The notes under the pieces were generated by a model that worked only from the letters and a program-made list of their open reading frames with translations, had not been told where the DNA came from and ran no database searches. This document shows positions 1 to 6,842 of a stretch of 12,600 bases of DNA, piece by piece. Source of the stretch: Bacteroidota bacterium (GTDB lineage: Bacteria > Bacteroidota > Bacteroidia > Bacteroidales > UBA10428); the NCBI GenBank assembly GCA_024640925.1, contig JAHEEB010000030.1, forward strand, positions 1 through 12,600, in the 5' to 3' direction. Positions within the stretch are counted from its first letter, which is position 1; each line of letters starts with the position of its first letter. A program made the position numbers and the translations under genes.

Positions 1-13
1 AGATATGGATTGA

Positions 14-58
14 TCAGTGATTGGTGATCAGTGATCGGTGATCGGTGATCGGTATTCA
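14..58. repeat. Short tandem repeat built on GTGATC(A/G)
   Basis: Imperfect head-to-tail copies of a 7-10 base unit (GTGATCAGTGATCGGTGATCGG...) run to about position 50 and degrade into GGTATTCAGTATTC. It is non-coding, simple-sequence DNA upstream of the pectate lyase gene. No function is shown by the sequence. Confidence 0.8.
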
Positions 59-93
59 GTATTCCTCTTCACTCATCACTTTTCACTTTTTGT

Positions 94-184
94 TCCCTAC
101 TCCCTACTCCCTACTCCCTAATCCCTAATCCCTAATCCCTACTCCCTATTACCTATTCCCTATTGCCTATTCCCTACCCTATTC
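94..184. repeat. TCCCTA(C/A/T) heptamer array
   Basis: About thirteen head-to-tail copies of a 7-base unit TCCCTAC, TCCCTAA or TCCCTAT run from 94 to about 184, becoming less regular on the right (ACCTAT, TGCCTAT, CCTAT). The array ends roughly 60 bases before the putative promoter of the pectate lyase gene. Arrays like this can change length by replication slippage. Any effect on the neighbouring promoter is only a possibility. Confidence 0.85.
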
Positions 185-215
185 CTAACAAATTCTCCTG
201 TTTTTTTGTCAATTC

Positions 216-250
216 TTTGGACTTTTCTATATCAAATAGTTTTACATTTG
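216..250 (+). promoter_or_regulatory. Putative Bacteroidota-type promoter for the pectate lyase gene
   Basis: TACATTTG at 243-250 matches the Bacteroidota -7 consensus TAnnTTTG, and TTTG at 216-219 could be the -33 element. The 23-base spacing is a little longer than usual. Transcription would start around 258, giving a very short leader before the ATG at 272. Motif matching only, no experimental support. Confidence 0.4.
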
Positions 251-271
251 GTGACTTGAAAATGACTTCCA

Positions 272-2023
272 ATGAAGAAAAAAATTGCAATTTCCATTCT
301 TGGCATATTTTTAACATCTGCCATTTACTGTACCGATTACTATGTTTCAACCAGTGGCAATGATACCAATTCCGGGGCCTTCGATAAACCATTCCGCACC
401 TTGCAAAAGGCTATTGTTACAATAAATGCCGGCGATTATATTTATATGTTCGGCGGCACTTATGACGAAGCAGCAACAATAAATATTGCTTATGGCAATA
501 ATGGAACCACGACAGATTACAAGCATATTTATGCCTGTAGCAGCGATTCTGTTATACTTAACTTCTCATCTATGGCCGAATTAAGTACAAACAGGGGTAT
601 TCAGGTTTATGGCGATTACTGGTATATTAAAGATATTGTCATTCAGGATGCAGGTGACAATGGAATGATGATAAGCGGAAATCATAACACCATTGAAAAT
701 TGCGTTTTTCGCAGAAATCATGATTCCGGACTGCAAATTAGCCGTCGACAATCATCCCTTAGTTCCATTAGCGGTTGGCCTTCTTACAATATGATACTCC
801 ATTGCGAAGCTTATGATAATTCCGATTCGGACCATGAAGATGCTGATGGTTTTGCCCCAAAATTAACGTGTGGCGTTGGAAATATTTTTATTGGATGTGT
901 GTCGCATCATAACATTGACGATGGATACGACCTGTATACCAAAACGGAAACAGGTCCAATAGGGACAGTTACTTTTATCAATTGTGTTGCTCATGACAAT
1001 GGTACTTTAAGAGACGGAAGGACTTCGGGAAATGGCGACAAAAACGGGTTTAAACTGGGAGGCGATAAAATTCCGGTAAATCATATTGTAAGGCGTTGCG
1101 TGGCCTATAATAACGGAAAGCATGGTTTTACCTATAACAGCAACCCCGGAACTATTGAAATGAGCAATTGCACTTCCTATCAGAATATGGAGCGCAACTT
1201 TAGTTTTGATACCGGTTCTTCAGTTTTTACAAATAACTTGTCATACTTAGCTACATTAAACGACAAAGCTTATGGGGTGGATAATGGCAAAAATGTTTGG
1301 GATAACGACAAGGATCCTTTATATATTATTACCGGTTCTGATTTTGTTTCGTTAACTCCCGGACCAAATGCCGATCCTTTCAGTAATGGATTTCTTCAGT
1401 TAAAAGAAGGCGGACAACTAATAGATAAGGGCGTGATTATTCCGGAGATTTCATACAACGGAACAGCCCCCGATATTGGCGCACTGGAGTTTGGAGGAAA
1501 TGACAGCACTCCTGTTTACATACTATCTGTATCGGTTATGGGGAACATAGGGGGAACAATTACTATATCACCAGAACAGAACACATACGATAGTGGAGCT
1601 GTAGTTACTGTTTCCGCAACACCTGCAGAAGGCTATACTTTTGCCGGATGGACGGGTGACTATTCCGGGACAGACTCAATTGTGGAAATTACCATGACCG
1701 CTGTTACAGCGATAACTGCTGTTTTTGAAGAAATACCAGTAGTTATCCCGATAATGTCCGTTCAAAGTGATATCCCTTTTATTATCTATCCCAATCCAAT
1801 GACTTCAGAATCTGTTATCGAATATACTGCTATTGCCACTGGAACAGTTGTTATATTCCTGTGCGATTTAACTGGTTCAAAACAAGAACTCTTCAACGGG
1901 CAAGTTCAGTCTGGTGAACACCGCTCGATAAATCTGGATGCATCGGTATATATTCCCGGCATTTACCTGGTTGAAGTCAGAGAAAATGACAGGAGAGTGG
2001 TGCAAAAAGTTGTTCTTAAATAG
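272..2023 (+). CDS. Secreted pectate lyase, polysaccharide lyase family 9, with T9SS sorting domain
   Basis: This 583-residue protein should cleave polygalacturonate (pectate) by beta-elimination outside the cell or on its surface. A signal peptide covers about residues 1-20. The parallel beta-helix, about residues 22-410, carries PL9 hallmarks: DADGFAPKL with Asp192, DDGYDL with Asp216, Asp217 and Asp220, and KNGFKLGG with Lys261. Asp192, 216, 217 and 220 have the same spacing as the calcium ligands Asp209, 233, 234 and 237 of Erwinia Pel9A, and Lys261 fits its catalytic base Lys273. Residues about 416-486 form a bacterial-repeat (InlB-B-like) domain with GYTFAGW. Residues about 498-583 form a T9SS sorting domain (IIYPNP, then PGIYLVEV and QKVVLK). 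A Cys at residue 20 follows Ala-Ile-Tyr, which is a poor lipobox, so lipidation is unlikely. The gene is monocistronic and converges on the lipoprotein gene at 2208-3080. PL9 assignment is strong; actual substrate is inferred. Confidence 0.9.
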   Translation: MKKKIAISILGIFLTSAIYCTDYYVSTSGNDTNSGAFDKPFRTLQKAIVTINAGDYIYMFGGTYDEAATINIAYGNNGTTTDYKHIYACSSDSVILNFSSMAELSTNRGIQVYGDYWYIKDIVIQDAGDNGMMISGNHNTIENCVFRRNHDSGLQISRRQSSLSSISGWPSYNMILHCEAYDNSDSDHEDADGFAPKLTCGVGNIFIGCVSHHNIDDGYDLYTKTETGPIGTVTFINCVAHDNGTLRDGRTSGNGDKNGFKLGGDKIPVNHIVRRCVAYNNGKHGFTYNSNPGTIEMSNCTSYQNMERNFSFDTGSSVFTNNLSYLATLNDKAYGVDNGKNVWDNDKDPLYIITGSDFVSLTPGPNADPFSNGFLQLKEGGQLIDKGVIIPEISYNGTAPDIGALEFGGNDSTPVYILSVSVMGNIGGTITISPEQNTYDSGAVVTVSATPAEGYTFAGWTGDYSGTDSIVEITMTAVTAITAVFEEIPVVIPIMSVQSDIPFIIYPNPMTSESVIEYTAIATGTVVIFLCDLTGSKQELFNGQVQSGEHRSINLDASVYIPGIYLVEVRENDRRVVQKVVLK

Positions 2024-2078
2024 ATTGCTTTATTATTACAAAATCGTTTACAATTAATGCACACAAAAGAAGAAGATA

Positions 2079-2172
2079 GCCACGAAGACTCTAATACACA
2101 AAGGTATCACCAAGTTTAATGTCTTTTAAATAAGATCTTTGTGAATTCTCTGGGGCTTTGTGTCGTGGTGGC
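2079..2172. repeat. Degenerate inverted-repeat element between convergent genes
   Basis: The left arm GCCACGAAGACTC...CACAAAGG (2079-2104) is mirrored by a right arm ending CTTTGTGTCGTGGTGGC (2156-2172), with an internal CTTTGTGA at 2137-2144. The arms pair imperfectly. The element fills most of the 184-base gap between the converging pectate lyase and lipoprotein genes, so it could fold in transcripts from both sides. It resembles the CTTTGTG/CGTGG intergenic repeats seen in many bacterial genomes (a recollection, not a search). Confidence 0.5.
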
Positions 2173-2207
2173 AAATTTACTTTTTTGACAGCCTCGATAA
2201 AAAAGGG

Positions 2208-3080
2208 TTAAAGGTTTTCTTCGGCAGATTCGCCGGTTTCGAAAATAGTATTTCCGCTTTTTTCAGGGTTGTGTTTAAACTCATACCAGATATTGTAGTA
2301 GCCTACTTTCGGGTGCATACTGGTAGTAAATTTGTTGTTGATTACCCTGTAATTAGAAAGCTCTCCATGCGATCCGGTATACATTGTATAGCCACCACCT
2401 CCAATCAGATTGTCTTCAACAAGTATATTCCGGACATTGGCCGTAGCAGAGTCGTTTCCGCCATTAATATTAACACATCCGGTTTCGTCGCCGGTTAAAA
2501 GAATGGTATTGTGCCGGATGGTAATATTGCTAATGGTTCCGCCACCTGCCTGTATACCGTCGGAATGCCAATCGAGACCTTCGGGAGTGAAAATATCGTG
2601 GATATAACAATCTTCCACAGTAAAGCTATCATTAATTTCAATGCCATTGCCAGTGTTATGAATATTACAGCGGCGTATAATCAGGTTAGTCGCTTCTCCT
2701 GAAATAGCCCTGGCCACTTTGTCTTGTCCGTCAAACTCACAGTCTTCTATAAGCAGATTCTCTGTTAGTTCTGTTGTGTGGAGCATTGTCCATGTGGCAT
2801 CCACATCGCCGCTATAGATTATACGAACATTCCGGAGAGTAATGTTTTTTGCATTTATGTACAAAGCATCGTTAATGTCCATAATAACATTTTGAACGAC
2901 AACATTGTCGTAAGAGAAATTTGTACTCCCAGTATATGTCGAAAGTTTTCCCTGCGGGCCTGTATTTATTGTGTCGGGATATGAAGTCTCTTTTGTTGTT
3001 GAATCTTTATCGCAACTGATAAAAGAGCAAACAGATACAGAAAGAATGATCATTAATTGGAATAGCTTTTTAGTTTTCAT
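2208..3080 (-). CDS. Right-handed parallel beta-helix lipoprotein
   Basis: This 290-residue protein has a signal peptide with a lipobox-like SFISC at residues 19-23, followed by an acidic and polar DKDSTT, so it is probably lipid-anchored to the outer membrane. The body, about residues 40-275, has short repeated beta-helix rungs: NITLRNVRI, NLLIEDCEF, NLIIRRCNI, SFTVEDCYI, NITIRHNTI, NILVEDNLI and YRVINNKF. The stretch LDWHSDGIQAGGG (about residues 168-180) and GGGGYTMYTG recall a family of uncharacterised extracellular beta-helix proteins. Some parallel beta-helix proteins are polysaccharide lyases or hydrolases, but I see no catalytic signature I can name. It sits tail to tail with the PL9 lyase, which fits a role in binding or processing plant or algal polysaccharide, but that is only an inference. 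Function unknown. Confidence 0.8.
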   Translation of the reverse strand: MKTKKLFQLMIILSVSVCSFISCDKDSTTKETSYPDTINTGPQGKLSTYTGSTNFSYDNVVVQNVIMDINDALYINAKNITLRNVRIIYSGDVDATWTMLHTTELTENLLIEDCEFDGQDKVARAISGEATNLIIRRCNIHNTGNGIEINDSFTVEDCYIHDIFTPEGLDWHSDGIQAGGGTISNITIRHNTILLTGDETGCVNINGGNDSATANVRNILVEDNLIGGGGYTMYTGSHGELSNYRVINNKFTTSMHPKVGYYNIWYEFKHNPEKSGNTIFETGESAEENL

Positions 3081-3200
3081 AATTCATTATAATTTATAAG
3101 ATTGTCGATTTAAAACATCACATAACTTCGTGTTGCTATATTAAATAAATAATTTGAATTTCCACTTGATAAATAAGTAGAATTCTTTATACTTTCTATA

Positions 3201-3387
3201 CGCCATTACGAGGGGCGAACGACTTTTTCGCCGAAGTAACCGGAACGAAGTAGAGCTCGGAGGAACCAATTTTTCTCGATTTTTGATACAGATTGCTTCG
3301 TCAGTTATCTTTATTCATCATAGCAACTTTACTCTTATCAATTCCTTCTGCATCTAATCAACATACGTATTCTGCCTGGCAATGACG
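3201..3387. repeat. MITE-like repeat, copy 1 (shorter)
   Basis: The copy starts CGCCATTACGAGG and ends CCTGGCAATGACG, so its ends are near-perfect inverted repeats. Inside are GCCGAAGTAACCGGAACGAAG and ACAGATTGCTTCG. It lacks about 20 bases near the left end compared with copies 2 and 3 (the GCACAGAATTAA...TTGCAAAA segment). No coding function is seen. Confidence 0.85.
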
Positions 3388-3405
3388 ATAAAGGGACTTT
3401 CTATA

Positions 3406-3612
3406 CGTCATTACGAGGCGAATGCACAGAATTAACCTTTTGCAAAAGCTTTATCGCCGAAGTAACCGGAACGAAGTGGAGCTCGGGGAACCAATTTGTC
3501 TCGATTTTTGATACAGATTGCTTCGACAGTAATCTTTATTCATCATAGCAACTTTATTCTTATCAATTCCTTCTGCATCCAATCAACACACGTATTCTGC
3601 CTCGCAATGACG
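3406..3612. repeat. MITE-like repeat, copy 2
   Basis: A 207-base copy bounded by CGTCATTACGAGGC and GCCTCGCAATGACG, which are reverse complements with one mismatch. It is joined to copies 1 and 3 by 18-base spacers that are nearly identical (ATAAAGGGACTTTCTATA), so the true tandem period is 225 bases. The short open frames here repeat from copy to copy and are not genes. Confidence 0.88.
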
Positions 3613-3630
3613 ATAAAGGGACTTCCTATA

Positions 3631-3837
3631 CGTCATTACGAGGCGAATGTCCGAAATAAACTTTTTGCAAAATTATATCGCCGAAGTAACCGGAACGAAG
3701 TGGAGCTCGGGGAACCAATTTGTCTCGATTTTTGATACAGATTGCTTCGACAGTAATCTTTATTCATCATAGCAACTTTATTCTTATCAAATTCCTTCTG
3801 CATCTAATCAACACACGGATTCTGCCTCGCAATGATG
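3631..3837. repeat. MITE-like repeat, copy 3
   Basis: A 207-base copy, nearly identical to copy 2, starting CGTCATTACGAGGC and ending GCCTCGCAATGATG (one change in the right end). The spacer to copy 4 is again ATAAAGGGACTTTCTATA. Confidence 0.88.
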
Positions 3838-3855
3838 ATAAAGGGACTTTCTATA

Positions 3856-4076
3856 CGTCATTACGAGGCGAATGCACAAAATTAACTTTTTGCAAAATTA
3901 TATCGCCGAAGTAACCGGAACGAAGTGGAGCTCGGCGGAGCCAATCCGTTTCTATACAAATTGATCGGTATATATCAACAGATTGCTTTGTCAGTAATCC
4001 TTTTTCATCTAAAAACCTTATTCATATCAATTCCTTCTGCATCTAATCTATTCACGTATTCTGCCTCGCAATGACG
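3856..4076. repeat. MITE-like repeat, copy 4, next to the GIY-YIG gene
   Basis: A 221-base copy bounded by CGTCATTACGAGGC and GCCTCGCAATGACG. Its centre differs from copies 2 and 3 (GGCGGAGCCAATCCG and a short insertion around GATCGGTATATATC). Its right end is 12 bases from the stop codon of the GIY-YIG gene at 4089. Confidence 0.87.
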
Positions 4077-4088
4077 ATAAAGGAGTCA

Positions 4089-4385
4089 TTATTCATCCAA
4101 ACTATCAAACAAATCAAGCCACTTCGGATTATGATTGTTTATGAGTAAATTTTTCTTCATTCGTGAACCTGCCTTAAGTTGTTTTTCTCTATAAATAGCT
4201 CCTTCAATTGTTGAGTATGACTCATAATATACCAACTCATCAACATTGTACTTACTTGTAAATGAATTGAGATACTTTTTTGTTTTATGTTCCCAAACCC
4301 TATTCCTAATCTGACTTGTAACTCCAACATATAAAACAGTATGGTTTTTATTGCTCATAATATAAACATATCCACCTCTTTCCAT
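4089..4385 (-). CDS. Small GIY-YIG nuclease-domain protein
   Basis: A 98-residue single-domain protein of the GIY-YIG endonuclease superfamily (UvrC-N-terminal/YhbQ-like group). Visible motifs are GYVYIMSN (residues 5-12, the GIY strand), LYVGVTS (18-24, the YIG strand), RNRVWEHK with Arg29 and His33, and AIYREKQLK with Glu67 as the likely metal ligand, then NPKWLDL near the C-terminus. Length and motif order fit the free-standing family, so it looks intact. The cellular role of such proteins is largely unknown; DNA cleavage is inferred from the fold. The ATG at 4385 starts just before the first motif and has no clear ribosome binding site. The gene lies inside a repeat array: copy 4 follows its stop codon and a decayed copy precedes its start. 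Confidence 0.88.
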   Translation of the reverse strand: MERGGYVYIMSNKNHTVLYVGVTSQIRNRVWEHKTKKYLNSFTSKYNVDELVYYESYSTIEGAIYREKQLKAGSRMKKNLLINNHNPKWLDLFDSLDE

Positions 4386-4463
4386 GTATTAACAGGTATT
4401 CTATTAATGATTATTAAATGTATGGTTATCTGTTTATAATTTACTCGATTTCATCTACTTTTG

Positions 4464-4625
4464 ATTGGAAAGCGCACAGATTATAGACTTATTTTGAACG
4501 TAATCACAAAAATGCTATTGGTTTAACCAAATCGATTGTTATTTTAAAACAGATTTGTTAGTAATCCCTATTTATCAAATTCCTTTTACATCCAATCAGC
4601 ACACTTCTCCTGCCTCGCAATGACG
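4464..4625. repeat. Decayed MITE-like repeat, copy 5
   Basis: The right end, CCTGCCTCGCAATGACG at about 4609-4625, matches the ends of copies 1-4. Before it, AACCAAATCGATTG...ACAGATTTGTTAGTAATCC follows the internal sequence of the intact copies with many changes. The left part (GAAAGCGCACAGATTATA) aligns only loosely. It has the same orientation as copies 1-4, so the GIY-YIG gene is bracketed by direct copies. Confidence 0.65.
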
Positions 4626-4673
4626 GTAATGGAGAATCTCTTTATACCAACTCATTTTTTAACATCAGGCAAT

Positions 4674-4735
4674 AAAAAAACCTGCCGCCCCTTACGGAGC
4701 AACAGGCTAACCAAACATCCTTAGATCAAAAAACT
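4674..4735 (-). terminator. Orphan terminator with conserved stop-anchored box
   Basis: On the minus strand a TAG stop is followed by TTTTTTGAT, GTTTGGTT and then a hairpin (CCTGTTGCTCC / GGGGCGGCAGG, 4681-4706) with a run of seven T at 4680-4674. The same order of parts occurs downstream of three other minus-strand stop codons in this window. No intact gene ends here. The codons before the TAG read MNIVSIYKK, resembling the ends of the T9SS proteins (KIIKK), so this may be the last trace of a lost paralogue. Confidence 0.7.
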
Positions 4736-4783
4736 ACTTTTTATAAATTGATACGATATTCATTAAAAAAAGCTTTAAAAAGT

Positions 4784-4813
4784 ACCTGCCAGCTGTCATG
4801 ATTACTGGCAGGT
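4784..4813 (-). terminator. Rho-independent-type terminator of the first Lnt-like gene
   Basis: A perfect 9-bp stem, ACCTGCCAG at 4784-4792 with CTGGCAGGT at 4805-4813, and a 12-base loop. On the minus strand it follows the stop codon (4817-4815) by one base and leads into ACTTTTTAAAGC. The gene's last codons overlap the TTTTTTTTGAT...GGTTTGGTT box that precedes this hairpin. Confidence 0.8.
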
Positions 4814-4814
4814 A

Positions 4815-6353
4815 TTAACCAAACCTCACATCAAAAAAAACTATTTTGGTTCTGAGAGTTACTAGTGTAAATCCGGTAATTAACAGATATATCATTGAAA
4901 TAAAAACAAACCAATTCCCATGTTTAGAATAAAATGTCGATGGATTTTTCGTTTGAATTGTTCCATTTATTAATCGTGGTCTAAGCCCTTTATCCGATAC
5001 CTGTATTCTTCCACGGCCATCAATAACCCCCGATACTCCCCTGTTTGAGTTAATAATTATGTCTTTACCAAATTCGACTGCCATCAGGCGGGTGCCATAA
5101 AAATGATGCATACCAATCATGCTGCCTTCAAACCATGCATTGTTCGACATTACAACAAAGAAACCGGCTCCTTTTTCAATCGATTCGGCATACGATGATG
5201 GTATTAACGACTCATTGCAGATGAGTATCCCTGCTTTGCTGAAAGGGGTTTTGAACAAATTGCGTTTTACTCCGGGTATAATATTATTTTGAACACTTTT
5301 TTTAAAGAAGGGTAATTTAGCTTTTGCAAATGGTTCTTCCAGAAACGAAAGCAACTGCATCTTATCATACCTGGCAGCTATTTCACCATCGGGCTCGATA
5401 TAATAGGCTGAATTATATTGTTTACCTTTTTCAAAAGGTGTAAATATGCCAATTATATGTCTGGCGCGGGTTGGCCATGTAATATTCAGACAAAGTGTTA
5501 TCAAATCGTCGTCCATGGCTAAATTCCAGGGTAAGGCAGATTCGCTCCAGACAATTAACTGAGGATTTTCTTTAGCTGCCTGTATATTCAAATCGAAAAA
5601 TATAGTTTCAAGAGAATCATTTTTCTCGGGTTGCCAACGCTGTTGTGCCTCCACATTTTCGCAAATAATAGCCACTTTAACATTGTTTTCTTTATTAATC
5701 TTTGAATCCAGGCATTGAAATCCGATAGCGAGCAGCAATGAGTATAAAGCTAAGGGAAGCCATAATTGTCTGTATTTTTTTTCTGAAATCGCTGAGGATA
5801 AAAGAGCATTTATGGTTATAATAAAAAAAGTGAGCCCTCCGGTTCCGGTATAAGAGACCATCTGGATTGGCAGGTTCCATTTTGTTTGGGAATAAGCATA
5901 CTCATAATTAAGCCATGGAATGCCGGGATTAATTTTCGTGCGAGCCCAATCAATTATTATCCAAATCGCACCAGCAAACAGGGCATTGAGCCACCATGCT
6001 TGTTTCCATTGGAAATTCATTTTGCAGATTACGGCGAAAATCCATGCTGGCAGAGCAGTTATTAATGCAAAATAAAATGCCGAAATTATCCATAACAAAA
6101 CACCAATACTCGAACCTTGTCCGGTGTATCTTCCAACCGACGAAATCATCCAGAACAGCAATATAAGTCCCTGTAGAAAGCCACAAACAGCACCTTGCAG
6201 AAAAGCTTTGTCAGGTTTCATCTTTATTGACCAGAATAGGGGAACGAGCATGAACCAGGCTAACCAATGAAAAAAAAACAACATCGCTATACCCGATAAA
6301 ATTCCGGAGATTGCAGGAAGAAGAAGATGTATGTATTGTCGGTTTCTGAACAC
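4815..6353 (-). CDS. Apolipoprotein N-acyltransferase-like protein (Lnt family, divergent)
   Basis: A 512-residue membrane protein of the Lnt family, whose members transfer an acyl chain to the N-terminal cysteine of lipoproteins. Residues about 8-215 hold six or so hydrophobic segments, including PGIPWLNYEYAY, typical of Lnt. Residues about 225-475 are a nitrilase-like domain with the triad Glu271 (VWSES), Lys331 (YDKMQ) and Cys379 (ICNES). Trp240 and Glu339 match E. coli Trp237 and Glu343. Residues about 482-500 form the last membrane segment. The residue after the nucleophile is Asn380, where E. coli has Tyr388, reported as essential, so activity or substrate may differ. The start is GTG at 6353, the first possible start after an in-frame stop. 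The final residues VFFDVRFG read through a conserved 3' box, perhaps after a small frameshift. It is transcribed away from the beta-barrel gene at 6843 and has a paralogue at 11737. Confidence 0.85.
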   Translation of the reverse strand: MFRNRQYIHLLLPAISGILSGIAMLFFFHWLAWFMLVPLFWSIKMKPDKAFLQGAVCGFLQGLILLFWMISSVGRYTGQGSSIGVLLWIISAFYFALITALPAWIFAVICKMNFQWKQAWWLNALFAGAIWIIIDWARTKINPGIPWLNYEYAYSQTKWNLPIQMVSYTGTGGLTFFIITINALLSSAISEKKYRQLWLPLALYSLLLAIGFQCLDSKINKENNVKVAIICENVEAQQRWQPEKNDSLETIFFDLNIQAAKENPQLIVWSESALPWNLAMDDDLITLCLNITWPTRARHIIGIFTPFEKGKQYNSAYYIEPDGEIAARYDKMQLLSFLEEPFAKAKLPFFKKSVQNNIIPGVKRNLFKTPFSKAGILICNESLIPSSYAESIEKGAGFFVVMSNNAWFEGSMIGMHHFYGTRLMAVEFGKDIIINSNRGVSGVIDGRGRIQVSDKGLRPRLINGTIQTKNPSTFYSKHGNWFVFISMIYLLITGFTLVTLRTKIVFFDVRFG

Positions 6354-6403
6354 GGGTAATAGCTTAAGTGAACAAAAACGAAATTAAAGACAGAAAGCCT
6401 ACT

Positions 6404-6613
6404 TTTCAATTTTATGTGATGATATGCAAATCAATCGTGTTCTTTCGACAGAATCGGGTGATGAAAAATTGAGTATCGCAGGTATTTCTGATACAGATAA
6501 AAATAAATCTCTTTTTGAAGGAAATGATTTTTGATTTTCGCCAGGGTATATTTCAATTTTTTGTGATGACATGCAACTTTTTGATGTTGTCACGACAAAG
6601 TTACGGGATGAAT
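6404..6613. repeat. Diverged direct repeat in the divergent intergenic region
   Basis: TTTCAATTTTATGTGATGATATGCAA (6404-6429) recurs with two changes at 6551-6576. The similarity continues weakly for another 35-40 bases (GTTCTTTCGACAGAATCGGG against GTTGTCACGACAAAGTTACGGG). The period is 147 bases. It lies between the divergent Lnt-like and outer-membrane genes, so duplicated regulatory DNA is possible. A 64-codon minus-strand frame here repeats internally because of this and is not taken as a gene. Confidence 0.6.
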
Positions 6614-6767
6614 TCCGGAATTCCAGCCAGGGGCACTGTTTAATGGCCGAAAACGCTTAAAAAGTGAATGCGACAGTTAATAGAATGAAAGGATTCATTC
6701 ACCCGGTTAAATTGATGAATCATAAAAACCAACATATAACGGTACTGCATACGGTGTATATTCTGCA
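6614..6767. other. Intergenic stretch, no feature seen
   Basis: The 489-base divergent gap (6354-6842) holds the diverged repeat at 6404-6613 and the putative promoter at 6768-6775. The rest shows no gene-like frame and no strong hairpin that I can support. Confidence 0.5.
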
Positions 6768-6775
6768 TAAATTTG
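6768..6775 (+). promoter_or_regulatory. Putative -7 element for the beta-barrel gene
   Basis: TAAATTTG fits the Bacteroidota TAnnTTTG consensus and lies about 67 bases upstream of the ATG at 6843. No clear -33 TTTG partner is visible. AAAGGA at 6835-6840 could serve as a weak ribosome binding site. Confidence 0.35.
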
Positions 6776-6842
6776 GCTGTCTTAATCGAACGAAGATAAG
6801 AATGAAATAAAGTGTATGTAAATTTTAAAAAATAAAGGAATT

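Noticed and set aside
94..184. TCCCTA heptamers read as telomere-like or CRISPR-like repeats
   Set aside because: There are no spacers between units and the location is internal and non-terminal. It is a simple tandem array.
2160..2984. Plus-strand frames of 63-112 codons across 2160-2984
   Set aside because: They are antisense to the beta-helix lipoprotein, whose signal peptide and regular rung pattern show it to be the real gene.
3496..3914. Two overlapping plus-strand frames of 79 and 64 codons starting MSRFLIQIASTV
   Set aside because: They lie entirely inside the tandem repeats and recur only because the repeats do. They have no signal or domain.
3201..4076. Regular repeats as a CRISPR array
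   Set aside because: The units are about 207 bases with inverted ends and their spacers are identical, so these are transposon-like tandem copies, not CRISPR.
6399..6593. Minus-strand frame of 64 codons upstream of the Lnt-like gene
   Set aside because: Its internal repetition (CMSSQKIE and CISSHKIEK) follows from the intergenic direct repeat. No domain and no ribosome binding site.
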